Source: Saprospiraceae bacterium (GTDB taxonomy: Bacteria > Bacteroidota > Bacteroidia > Chitinophagales > Saprospiraceae). From it: a DNA stretch of 15,676 nt. The DNA lies in the NCBI GenBank assembly GCA_014379065.1, contig JACMMM010000242.1, positions 1 through 15,676 on the forward strand, written 5' to 3'. The translations under genes were made by a program, and so were the position numbers. This document shows positions 1 through 6,471 of this stretch, one piece after another. Position 1 is the first letter of the stretch; each line of letters starts with the position of its first letter. The notes below the pieces were generated by a model, which saw only the letters and a list, made by a program, of their open reading frames with translations, was not told the DNA's origin and made no database searches.

Positions 1-667
1 CTCCCTCTGTACCAATCCCAACCGTATAAACACGGACACCCAATGTTTGGGCAATCTCCGCCGCTTTGAGCGGGGCGATATAGCCTGCGTTGTTTTCCCC
101 ATCGGTGAGCAGCACCACGATTTTGCTACGCGAAGGGCTGTCTTTCAGGCGATTGACCGCAGTAGCCAGCCCCATACCAATAGCAGTACCGTCTTCTAGT
201 CTACCCACCGCGAGTTCGTTGATAAAGGTCTGTACTACACGGCGATCTGTGGTAAGTGGACACTGGGTGAAGGCTTCTGCAGAAAACGCAACGAGCCCAA
301 TGCGGTCGTGGGGTCGTTTTTCGACAAATTCAGCGGCCACCCGCTTTGCTACGGAAATGCGGTCGGGTTCAAAATCTTTGCTGAGCATGGAAGGTGAAAT
401 ATCCATGCTCAAGACAATATCAAGTGCGTCGGCTTTAATTTTTTCTTCTTCCCATTTGCACTGAGGTCGGGCCATGGCAAGAACAAGGATTGACAGCGCG
501 AGCCAGCGCAACAAGGGAAGTTTGCTCCTAATTTTTGTCCGAAAACCACTGTAGCTCAATGGGCTGTTTGCTTGCGCCATCCGCAATGATATGCCGCCCC
601 GATTGCGCATAATAAGCCACGCAAGGGGTAGGAAAAGCAAGAGCCAAAACGGATCAGCAAGGATCAT
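1..667 (-). CDS. batA: BatA-like vWA membrane protein (3' end off window)
   Basis: The first 222 codons are visible; the C-terminal third is beyond the left edge. The protein starts MILADPFWLLLFLPLAW, a first membrane segment (about residues 4-20), followed by a second near residues 50-66 (LPLLRWLALSILVLAMA). A von Willebrand A domain follows with a complete metal-ion (MIDAS) site: DISPS at 89-93, T161 in LEDGTA, and D189 in VVLLTDGEN. This layout (two N-terminal helices, vWA, expected C-terminal helix) is that of BatA, the aerotolerance-operon protein of Bacteroidota; its biochemical role is not settled. The gene follows DUF58 and BatD-like genes, as in Bat clusters. The ATG at 667 sits in a TTAATG context that suggests it once overlapped the upstream stop codon (see the repeat at 673-732). 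Confidence 0.9.
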   Translation of the reverse strand, partial: MILADPFWLLLFLPLAWLIMRNRGGISLRMAQANSPLSYSGFRTKIRSKLPLLRWLALSILVLAMARPQCKWEEEKIKADALDIVLSMDISPSMLSKDFEPDRISVAKRVAAEFVEKRPHDRIGLVAFSAEAFTQCPLTTDRRVVQTFINELAVGRLEDGTAIGMGLATAVNRLKDSPSRSKIVVLLTDGENNAGYIAPLKAAEIAQTLGVRVYTVGIGTEG

Positions 668-672
668 TAAGT

Positions 673-732
673 GGTGATTCGTTTATTTTTATCCGCCGAA
701 GCCTCAGCGTAGGAGGGGGGTGATTCGTTTAT
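673..732. repeat. Small palindromic element flanked by 14-bp direct repeats
   Basis: The 14-mer GGTGATTCGTTTAT occurs at 673-686 and again at 719-732. Between them lie 32 bp holding an imperfect palindrome (692-717: TCCGCCGAAGC, loop, GCGTAGGAGG). The arrangement is that of a short inserted element with a target duplication, although an imperfect tandem duplication would look the same. The stop codon of the BatD-like gene (704-706) lies inside the element. A related palindrome is at 2536-2565. Confidence 0.75.
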
Positions 733-1663
733 CTGGAAATGCGCTTGTTTCGAGGATCATCTTTCGGGAACGCTCCATTGCCTCGGCATGAAAGGATTCT
801 GGTGGGATTATTTTGGCAAATTTGGCAAGATCGGCTTGTTCCAAAAGAGTCTGAAGTTGTTCAGACATCTGCGTTGGAACATTCCGGTTTTTTAAATAAC
901 CCAAAGTTTCTTCTGTGGTAGATTCGAGGGCTGGAATTCCGAACCTTTTTTCCAAATATTCCCGAAGAATGAAGGTTAGTTCTGCATAGTGCTCTTTGAC
1001 AAAACCATTGACTATCAATTTCTTTTGTGAAAGAACATCCAGTTTTTTTAATGCAAGTTCGTGCGCAGGGGTTTCTATTGTCCGGCTTTGAATCTTAGTT
1101 TGGGGTTGACGGTTGGCGAGCCAATATAGCCACAGCACTAAGCCCAAGACCCCTAAACCTCCCAGCATCCACGGCCAGTAATCTGTCCACCGAGTTTCTT
1201 CGCGGTGAATGTCCTTAATGGATGCCATATCATTCAGATCGTCCGGCGATGGGGTGGCCGTTACGATGATTGGCAGGGAATTGGAATAAGCCGTATCTCC
1301 CTTGTGGAGCACAATGAGGAGCGGTGGGAGTTCGAGTGAATCCTCATCGAAGAACAGGACGGTAAGGGTTTTATTGAAAAACTTACCGTCAGACTGCCAT
1401 TCTGTTTGACTCACAATGTTTTGCGGGGGAAGCAAATTACTCCAAACACCAAAACTCAAAGAATCTGGCTTACCTAGTGCAGCAGGAAGGCGGAGGTGCA
1501 AGGCGAATGGGTTGCCTGTTTCGACATGGTTGCTGTCTGCGCGGAGTTCGGCTTGGGCTTGGGCCTGAAGTGCAGAACAGAGTGCACAGAACTTCCCGAA
1601 AGTTTGCAACTTTCGGGAAGTTTGGATGATTCCGTCGTAACCATTTGCGAAAACCTCTCTCAT
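704..1663 (-). CDS. BatD/DUF4381-like single-pass membrane protein
   Basis: A 319-residue protein between the DUF58 gene and batA. Its ATG overlaps the DUF58 stop codon (ATGA, 1660-1663), so the two are probably translationally coupled. Residues near 27-40 (CALCSALQAQAQAEL) look like the end of a signal peptide. A periplasmic domain (about 40-160) precedes one strong membrane helix (about 165-186, WMLGGLGVLGLVLWLYWLA) and a cytoplasmic helical tail with the pattern HYAELTFILREYLEKRFGI, typical of DUF4381-like proteins in Bat/MoxR clusters. Role inferred: membrane partner of the vWA proteins. Two oddities: a perfect 33-bp palindrome is translated within the N-terminus (1590-1622), and the last residues (PLLR) come from the inserted element at 673-732. 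With one 14-bp repeat and the insert removed, the protein would end ...DKRITT, with its TAA overlapping the batA ATG. Confidence 0.82.
   Translation of the reverse strand: MREVFANGYDGIIQTSRKLQTFGKFCALCSALQAQAQAELRADSNHVETGNPFALHLRLPAALGKPDSLSFGVWSNLLPPQNIVSQTEWQSDGKFFNKTLTVLFFDEDSLELPPLLIVLHKGDTAYSNSLPIIVTATPSPDDLNDMASIKDIHREETRWTDYWPWMLGGLGVLGLVLWLYWLANRQPQTKIQSRTIETPAHELALKKLDVLSQKKLIVNGFVKEHYAELTFILREYLEKRFGIPALESTTEETLGYLKNRNVPTQMSEQLQTLLEQADLAKFAKIIPPESFHAEAMERSRKMILETSAFPDKRITPLLR
1590..1622. repeat. Perfect 33-bp palindrome inside a coding region
   Basis: Two 15-bp arms (AACTTCCCGAAAGTT and its exact complement) flank a TGC loop. It lies in the first 25 codons of the BatD-like gene and is 11 codons long, so it keeps the reading frame. 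It replaces what should be the hydrophobic part of a signal peptide with a basic stretch (TSRKLQTFGKF). No clear flanking direct repeat was found. Confidence 0.85.
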
Positions 1664-2526
1664 TTTTTCGCCCGTTTTTCAAAAAAGTGTAACAACGCAG
1701 CGGCGTAGGACTCAGACGTTTGAAGGCTTAAAAAATCCGCTCCAGCTCGCCGAAATGCTATCATTGCATGGTCAAGTTTTTCATCAAACCGTTGCATATA
1801 GGTGCGCCGAAGTTGAGGGTCGGAGGTATCAAGCCACGTTTGCTGCCCAGATTCAGCATCGCGGGTGTGTAAAAGCCCAACATCGGGTATTTCGCGTTCA
1901 CGCGCATCCCAGCAATGGATACCCACACAATCGTGGCGGCGGGCGAGTGTCCGCAACGGAGTATCATAGCCAGCTGCCCAAAAATCAGACAGCAAAAAGC
2001 ACACGCTCTTCTTTTTCAACACGTTGCGGGTAAATTGGATGGCGGCGGAAAGATCGGTGCCTCGGTCACTTGGCTGTACATTCAGCAGTTCACGAATAAT
2101 GCGCAGTGTATGCTGGCGGCCTTTTTTGGGGGCAATATAGAGTTCTGGTTGGTCGGAAAAAAGCAGCAGCCCTACCTTGTCGTTGTTCGAATCGGCGCTG
2201 AAAGCGAGCAGGGCACATATTTCTGTGAGCAGCTCTTGTTTCCACTGACCGCTCATTCCAAAGAATGAAGATCCGCTAATGTCCACGAGCAGCATCACGG
2301 TTAGTTCGCGTTCCTCTTCATAAATTTTAATATGTGGTTCACCAGTGCGGGCTGTCACGTTCCAATCAATATCGCGAACGTCGTCGCCAAATTGGTATTG
2401 CCGCACTTCGCTGAAGGACATCCCTCGTCCTTTAAAGGCACTATGGTAACCGCCCGTGAAAAGATTGCGCGTGATTCGACGGGTTTTGATTTCGATCTTA
2501 CGGACTTTCTTGATTAGTTCTTCCAT
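1660..2526 (-). CDS. DUF58 domain protein
   Basis: A 288-residue cytoplasmic protein with no membrane segment. The N-terminal part holds the DUF58 signature GRGMSFSEVRQYQFGDDVRD (33-52) followed by IDWNVTARTGEPHIK. A vWA-like fold follows with the metal-site motif DISGSS (82-87) and SDFW further on. DUF58 proteins usually accompany a MoxR AAA ATPase and BatA/BatB proteins, and are thought to take part in assembly or maturation of envelope or metalloproteins. It is the first gene of the Bat-type cluster here and overlaps the next gene by 4 nt. No moxR lies directly upstream in this window; the preceding gene is the rhodanese-like lipoprotein, 108 bp away across two palindromes. Confidence 0.92.
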   Translation of the reverse strand: MEELIKKVRKIEIKTRRITRNLFTGGYHSAFKGRGMSFSEVRQYQFGDDVRDIDWNVTARTGEPHIKIYEEERELTVMLLVDISGSSFFGMSGQWKQELLTEICALLAFSADSNNDKVGLLLFSDQPELYIAPKKGRQHTLRIIRELLNVQPSDRGTDLSAAIQFTRNVLKKKSVCFLLSDFWAAGYDTPLRTLARRHDCVGIHCWDAREREIPDVGLLHTRDAESGQQTWLDTSDPQLRRTYMQRFDEKLDHAMIAFRRAGADFLSLQTSESYAAALLHFFEKRAKK

Positions 2527-2535
2527 TTTACTTTA

Positions 2536-2565
2536 CCCGCCATAGCCCTTTAGGGCGAAGGAGGG
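2536..2565. repeat. Imperfect palindrome, second copy of the 692-717 family
   Basis: CCCGCCATAGCCC, a TTT(A) loop, then AGGGCGAAGGAGGG. The shape and much of the sequence match the element at 692-717 (CCGCC.A.AGCC ... GCG.AGGAGGG). It lies just upstream of the DUF58 start codon. Confidence 0.55.
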
Positions 2566-2584
2566 CTTGTTCTTAGAGCCTTTT

Positions 2585-2631
2585 CTCCCAATCCCCTTAG
2601 GTCAATGACATTGACCTAAGGGGATTGGGAG
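2585..2631. repeat. Perfect 47-bp palindrome in the rhodanese/DUF58 gap
   Basis: Two 23-bp arms beginning CTCCCAATCCCCTTAGG and their exact complement flank a single central A. The arm ends 3 bp from the rhodanese stop codon. No uridine run follows on the minus strand beyond a short TTTT remnant, so it is not a classical terminator, although a hairpin this strong in the transcript could protect or end the upstream message. Confidence 0.85.
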
Positions 2632-2634
2632 GGT

Positions 2635-3105
2635 TTATTTCAAAATCGTAGACGAATCAATTTTACTTTCACTCGTCACCAGGGCCTTGCCTTCCCTCGC
2701 GAAACTAAAAAGGCCTCCTGCTAATTCGTATATCCTTTTGAATCCCAATTGTTTCATCTGCTCGGCAGCCAAGAGACTTGCCGAACTGTTCGTATCATAA
2801 ATAATTACCGGCGCTTCGACATTCAACCTCACAATCCGCTGCGAAAAGGTGCGGTCATTAAATTCGCAGCTCATAGAACGGAAGATATGGCTGGTGCGAA
2901 ATTCAGATTCTGTGCGTACGTCAATAACAGGAATATTAGGATTGATCCTAAGTAGCGAGTCCATCTCTCTTGGCCAAATCCGGATAATCGAAGAGTCTTG
3001 CAGGTTGCCAGCCAGTCCGGTCATTTTGGGTGCTTGTTTTGTATTGTTTTGACAAGAAAAAAAACAGAACGCTGCCGCCACTGCGGCAAAAAACAAGGTG
3101 CGCAT
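2635..3105 (-). CDS. Rhodanese-like lipoprotein, active-site Cys replaced
   Basis: A 156-residue protein. The start at 3105 is chosen because it gives a lipoprotein signal (MRTLFFAAVAAAFCFFSC, lipid-bearing Cys18) and leaves 28 bp after the ricT stop; a longer in-frame start would overlap ricT and has no signal. The rhodanese fold is visible as IPVIDVRTESEFRTSHI (58-74), the active-site strand and loop VIIYDTNSSAS (100-110) and ELAGGLFSF (127-135). The loop normally starts with a catalytic Cys (YCxxGxRS); here the position is Asp104 and no Cys lies in the loop, so sulfur transfer is unlikely. Probably a membrane-anchored, non-catalytic rhodanese fold with a binding role. It follows ricT in the same direction. 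Confidence 0.85.
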   Translation of the reverse strand: MRTLFFAAVAAAFCFFSCQNNTKQAPKMTGLAGNLQDSSIIRIWPREMDSLLRINPNIPVIDVRTESEFRTSHIFRSMSCEFNDRTFSQRIVRLNVEAPVIIYDTNSSASLLAAEQMKQLGFKRIYELAGGLFSFAREGKALVTSESKIDSSTILK

Positions 3106-3133
3106 GGTTAAATTTGTAAGTTTTTCAATCGTG

Positions 3134-4534
3134 TTATTTTTCCTCTCCGCCGCCGCCATCTTTAGGGCCTTTGCTTTTGTCTGGATTGGGCGGACGGTTT
3201 TCCTGTTTTGGCCGGTCGCCAGGTCTTTGTTCCGGGCGGTTTTGAGGCGGGCGATTGCCGCCGCCACCTTGATTTGCTCCCTGCTGCGGTCGGTCGTGCC
3301 GACGAGGCAGTGGGGCTTGGCGACGGCCTTGAGCAGAATCATTTTGGGACGCTTTTTCAACCGCAGCAGCAGCAGATTGTGAACGGTCGCGGTTTTTGTT
3401 GCGGCTTTTCTTGCGTTTGTTTCGTTTTTCTATGGGCAACTGAATTACATCGTGGACATTCTCAAAATCGGGTTCTACCTCTTCTGGTTCATCTGTCTCC
3501 ACGACAGGTGCCATTGAAAGAATGTGGTCCAAACTTTCCGGGAATTTTCCTGATTTTATCATTGCAATGGCTTCCCAAATTTGGTCCACGTGAATGGGAT
3601 AAAATTTGCCACGATCTTCGGCGTAGGTATAAAACATAAGCCGTTTGAACACGTCCGTTTTGATCAAAATTGCCAATCCAGCATTGGTTTTCAGCCGTTC
3701 GGCTCGATCTGGAAAATCTTCGAGGGCATCAATATAGGTATCCAACTCGTAGTTGAGGCAACATTTCAGGCGGCCACACATTCCAGAAAGCTTGGTCTGG
3801 TTGATGGCGAGGTTTTGGTAGCGGGCAGCGGCCGTGTTCACACTTTTAAACTCAGTGAGCCAGGTAGAGCAGCATAATTCGCGCCCACAGTTGCCGATCC
3901 CGCCGATGCGGGCAGATTCTTGCCGGGCGCCAATCTGACGCATTTCTACTTTCACTTTAAAGTCTCGGGCGTAATGGCGGATCAGTTCGCGGAAGTCCAC
4001 GCGGCCATCAGCCGTATAGAAAAACGTGCATTTTCGCCCATCACCCTGAAACTCTACGTCGCCGATTTTCATGTTCAAATCGAGCGAGCGGGCGATAGCG
4101 CGTGCATGAATGAGGATATCGCGCTCTTCTTTACGAACCTCGTCGAGTCTTTCTAAATCGCGCTCATGGGCTTTGCGCACCACTTGGCCAAGCCGCGCGT
4201 CCGAGCGGACACGCTTTCGTTTCATCTGCAAGCGCACCAGTTCGCCCGTAAGCGTGACGGTGCCAACATCAAAGCCCCCGCCAACGGCTTCTACCACCAC
4301 CCAATCCCCTGTAGTAGCACGGGTATGTTGAAGGTTTTTGAAAAACTCTTTGCGCGAGCCATTTTTAAAACCGACCTCTACGGCGTCAAATGGACGCGGA
4401 TCAGCGATCCCTTGGGCCGTTATCCAGTCGTATGTATTGTGGCGGTTACAACCGCCTGTTGCACAGCCGCCATTTGATTTGCAGCCTTTTGTGCTATCTT
4501 TTCCTGTAGAACAGGAGCATCCGATACATCCCAT
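3134..4534 (-). CDS. ricT: RicT (PSP1/YaaT family) regulatory iron-sulfur complex subunit
   Basis: A 466-residue protein when started at MGCIGCSCSTG (4534); an in-frame ATG 8 codons upstream (4558) is possible. The Met-Gly-Cys start is preferred because Bacteroidota relatives begin directly with this Cys cluster. Seven Cys lie in the first 30 residues (GCIGCSCSTG ... GCKSNGGCATGGC). The PSP1 core has the diagnostic pairs GNCGRELCCSTWL and SGMCGRLKCCLNYELDTY. In Bacillus, RicT (YaaT) works with RicA and RicF in an Fe-S complex that affects RNA processing; Bacteroidota keep RicT without obvious partners. After about residue 375 the protein becomes a low-complexity, Arg/Asn/Pro/Gly/Gln-rich tail, probably disordered and possibly RNA-binding. 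No RicA or RicF is in the window. Confidence 0.92.
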   Translation of the reverse strand: MGCIGCSCSTGKDSTKGCKSNGGCATGGCNRHNTYDWITAQGIADPRPFDAVEVGFKNGSRKEFFKNLQHTRATTGDWVVVEAVGGGFDVGTVTLTGELVRLQMKRKRVRSDARLGQVVRKAHERDLERLDEVRKEERDILIHARAIARSLDLNMKIGDVEFQGDGRKCTFFYTADGRVDFRELIRHYARDFKVKVEMRQIGARQESARIGGIGNCGRELCCSTWLTEFKSVNTAAARYQNLAINQTKLSGMCGRLKCCLNYELDTYIDALEDFPDRAERLKTNAGLAILIKTDVFKRLMFYTYAEDRGKFYPIHVDQIWEAIAMIKSGKFPESLDHILSMAPVVETDEPEEVEPDFENVHDVIQLPIEKRNKRKKSRNKNRDRSQSAAAAVEKASQNDSAQGRRQAPLPRRHDRPQQGANQGGGGNRPPQNRPEQRPGDRPKQENRPPNPDKSKGPKDGGGGEEK

Positions 4535-4572
4535 GTTTATTGGAAGCGGTGGTCTCACAAGAATGTTGTTTT

Positions 4573-4629
4573 GACAGGATGAACATGATTTACAGGATTA
4601 GTCATCCTGTAAATCATGTTCATCCTGTC
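4573..4629. repeat. Inverted repeat, 26-bp perfect arms
   Basis: Arms at 4573-4598 and 4604-4629 with a 5-nt loop (TAGTC). Each arm has a roughly 9-bp internal period (ACAGGATGA, ACATGATTT, ACAGGATTA). Sequences of this CAGGAT...ACAGGAT kind recur as dispersed intergenic repeats in Bacteroidota genomes (from memory). It sits upstream of ricT, within the 331-bp gap to the next gene. Confidence 0.88.
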
Positions 4630-4648
4630 GAAAAACACACCGATGCGA

Positions 4649-4850
4649 CAGCCACTATGGTTTTTGCGACCTCGTTTGGAACGAGACTATGTTGACAAAA
4701 TGCGCCTGGTCAAAAAGATCATCGCGCGATTTGGATTTGTAGAACGAAATTCAATGTTACTGCGAACTTGGTTCACTGGCAGCAAAAGTAGCAAGGCTTA
4801 AGGCAGTTTTAGCAGATTTTCAAAAACTTCTCACGCCACAGAAGAAGTAA
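4649..4850 (+). pseudogene. Possible decayed 3' gene fragment
   Basis: Most of the gene-poor stretch 4630-4865 reads like broken coding sequence on the plus strand. One frame gives PLWFLRPRLERDYVDKM followed by RLVKKIIARFGFVERN; the frame one base on is open from 4743 and gives LGSLAAKVARLKAVLADFQK, ending at TAA 4848-4850. Joined by a frameshift between about 4740 and 4763, the two would make a plausible C-terminus with amphipathic helices. No start, promoter or upstream part is present. The family is not recognised; a faint resemblance to the end of PEP/pyruvate-binding domain proteins is a guess. It may equally be non-coding spacer. Confidence 0.28.
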
Positions 4851-4865
4851 GGTGTCGTTTTGGAC

Positions 4866-5132
4866 TTAGGTAAGGATTAAAAACAGCCCAATGGTCAAGC
4901 AAAGTCCTGCTGTAATGGCGAAATAACGTTGCACTCTTGGCTTGAAAAGTCGCATTACGCCGCCAATGAGCAGGCTCGGAAGCGCCATGCCGAGAAACAC
5001 CGCGCCAATTACTTTTTGGGTGATTTTGCCATCGTTGAATTGATAAGCGACCGCGTACTCCCCAACGCCTACCATGATCGTGAGCCCAAGTACAAGGGCC
5101 AAGTTTTTCCAAGAAAATGTACGCGATGCCAT
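4866..5132 (-). CDS. Small membrane protein, three predicted helices
   Basis: An 88-residue protein beginning 5 bp after the holB stop codon, so almost certainly co-transcribed with it. Three hydrophobic stretches are visible: about 11-30 (LALVLGLTIMVGVGEYAVAY), 40-58 (KVIGAVFLGMALPSLLIGG) and 69-87 (YFAITAGLCLTIGLFLILT). A positively charged loop (RLFKPRVQR) lies between helices 2 and 3. No family is recognised. An overlapping ORF in another frame (4831-5112) lacks hydrophobic structure and is a shadow. Confidence 0.7.
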   Translation of the reverse strand: MASRTFSWKNLALVLGLTIMVGVGEYAVAYQFNDGKITQKVIGAVFLGMALPSLLIGGVMRLFKPRVQRYFAITAGLCLTIGLFLILT

Positions 5133-5137
5133 TGGTC

Positions 5138-6265
5138 TTAGTGCTTGGTTTGATTTTTCATGATTTGGTGCATCTGGATTGAGGTGTCCAGAAAAAGAAT
5201 CTTTGGGTTGGCGTTTCTTTCTATGTAGTAAATATTGTCGTTGAGTAAGCCGACAATCTGCGCAATCTTTTCAAAATCAAGCACTTTGGCCATGTTTTGT
5301 GCTGTGGCAAGCTCTTCGGGACGCAGGCGCATGGTCGGGCTGCCCGTGCTGACCAAAGAGAGCATTTCGCGCAAAAAGTGCAGTCCGTAATGGAGAAATT
5401 GTTTTTGGTTTTCACGACCCAGTTTAGCAAACTCCTCAGTCCAGCGCACCATTTCCACGGCATGGCCACGCCAGCATTTGCGCAGCCAATCGAGCAGAAG
5501 TTGGGCATCGTCAGTGACTGGAGCATCTGCCGTTGCGAGAGCTGCACCAAAATCTCCGCCGCTGAGAAATGCAATTTGGCGGGCGCGTTCAAGTCCGATG
5601 CCGCGCTCCAGAACCAACCCATCTGCTACTTCCTCATCGGAAAGTGGGTCGAGTTTTACCAACTGGCAGCGAGACAAAATGGTGCTGAGAATCAGGTCTT
5701 GATTTTCAGCCACAAGCAGAAAAATGGTTTGCTCTGGTGGCTCTTCGATGAGTTTGAGGAGGCGGTTGCCTTCTTTGCCAAGATATTCGGGCAACCACAT
5801 CAGCAGAATTTTGTAGCGACCTTCAAAAGCTTTGAGGCTTAGTTTTTTAAGAATGGCGTTGCACTCTTCTTTGTTGATGTTGCCTTGTTTGTTGTCTGCG
5901 CCAAGCCTTTGAAGCCAAGCGTTGACATCAGCGTAAGGCGTTTCAGACAAAAACAAGCGCCATTCTTTCAAAAAATCAGTGCTGACAGCATTGGTGCCAA
6001 TGCTTGGAAAGGAAAAATGGATGTCGGGGTGCGTGAATTGAGTCGCCTTTCGGCAAGCGGAGCATTCGCCGCAGGGTTCGAAATTGGGATATTGGGATAT
6101 TGATGATGTTTTTTCGCATTGAAGCAATTGGGCAAATGCCATAGCCAGCGCAAGCCCGCCGCCGCCCGTGGGCGAAAGAAAAAGCAAAGCATGTGGCACC
6201 CGCTCACTTGAGGCGAGCGATGCCAAGAATTCCTTGGTGCGCTGTTGGCCGATGATATTTTGCAT
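5138..6265 (-). CDS. holB: DNA polymerase III subunit delta'
   Basis: A 375-residue clamp-loader subunit of the replicative polymerase. It starts MQNIIGQQRTKEFLASL, the usual opening of the family, followed by VPHALLFLSPTGGGG (23-37), the degenerate ATP-loop of delta' proteins, which do not hydrolyse ATP. Four zinc-binding Cys are C50, C65, C68 and C71 (CGECSAC), followed by HPDIHFSFP. RYKILLMWLPEYLGKEGNRLLKLIEEPPEQTIFLLVAEN matches the delta'/gamma sensor region, and the SRCQ motif is present (ILSRCQLVKLDPL). The spacing between C50 and the CxxCxxC group appears longer than usual and coincides with an 8-bp tandem repeat in the DNA (6083-6101). First gene of the long minus-strand run. Confidence 0.93.
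   Translation of the reverse strand: MQNIIGQQRTKEFLASLASSERVPHALLFLSPTGGGGLALAMAFAQLLQCEKTSSISQYPNFEPCGECSACRKATQFTHPDIHFSFPSIGTNAVSTDFLKEWRLFLSETPYADVNAWLQRLGADNKQGNINKEECNAILKKLSLKAFEGRYKILLMWLPEYLGKEGNRLLKLIEEPPEQTIFLLVAENQDLILSTILSRCQLVKLDPLSDEEVADGLVLERGIGLERARQIAFLSGGDFGAALATADAPVTDDAQLLLDWLRKCWRGHAVEMVRWTEEFAKLGRENQKQFLHYGLHFLREMLSLVSTGSPTMRLRPEELATAQNMAKVLDFEKIAQIVGLLNDNIYYIERNANPKILFLDTSIQMHQIMKNQTKH
6083..6101. repeat. 8-bp tandem repeat inside holB
   Basis: ATTGGGAT is repeated twice and begins a third time (ATT). It encodes the SISQYPNFE stretch inside the zinc-binding loop of delta'. Confidence 0.7.
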
Positions 6266-6328
6266 AATTTTTTAGCAACCAGAATGTCACCGCCACGCGG
6301 TTCTGAAAAATTTAACGCTGACACTATC

Positions 6329-6360
6329 CAAACTCACATTAATTTAAAAATAAACCACAA
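6329..6360 (-). promoter_or_regulatory. Weak candidate promoter for holB
   Basis: On the minus strand the order is TTG, 21 nt, TGAGTTTG. The second element matches the Bacteroidota -7 box TAnnTTTG except for its second base. It would give a leader of roughly 55 nt before the holB start. This is the only reasonable match in the holB upstream gap. Confidence 0.3.
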
Positions 6361-6361
6361 G

Positions 6362-6409
6362 GTACGGGCTTATCCGCACCACAAAAAACAGACTTGAAAA
6401 AGCCCGTAC
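6362..6409. repeat. Inverted repeat with 10-bp arms in the divergent gap
   Basis: GTACGGGCTT (6362-6371) and its exact complement (6400-6409) are separated by 28 nt. The right arm falls within the spacer of the plus-strand promoter at 6394-6421, so it could be an operator or simply a hairpin. Confidence 0.5.
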
Positions 6410-6421
6410 GCTGTAAGTTTG
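6394..6421 (+). promoter_or_regulatory. Candidate Bacteroidota promoter
   Basis: TTG (6394-6396), a 17-nt spacer, then TAAGTTTG (6414-6421), matching the Bacteroidota TTG / TAnnTTTG consensus. The leader to the start at 6511 would be about 80 nt and includes the heptamer array at 6472-6506. Confidence 0.5.
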
Positions 6422-6471
6422 CGGCTAATATTTTCCACTAATTTTTTTACTTAATTGGCTTGGAGACACGG

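Noticed and set aside
90..464. Plus-strand ORF opposite batA
   Set aside because: It is a serine-rich antisense reading of a complete vWA domain on the minus strand.
1470..1682. Alternative minus-strand ORF at the start of the BatD-like gene, considered as the true N-terminus after a frameshift
   Set aside because: It too lacks a hydrophobic core, and the ATGA overlap with DUF58 supports the annotated start; the palindrome better explains the odd N-terminus.
2635..3360. Longer 241-residue version of the rhodanese-like protein
   Set aside because: It overlaps ricT by more than 200 bp and buries the lipoprotein signal; the start at 3105 restores a clean signal peptide and gene spacing.
4831..5112. 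ORF overlapping the three-helix membrane protein
   Set aside because: It has no hydrophobic pattern or family resemblance, while the overlapping frame has three clean helices and 5-bp spacing to holB.
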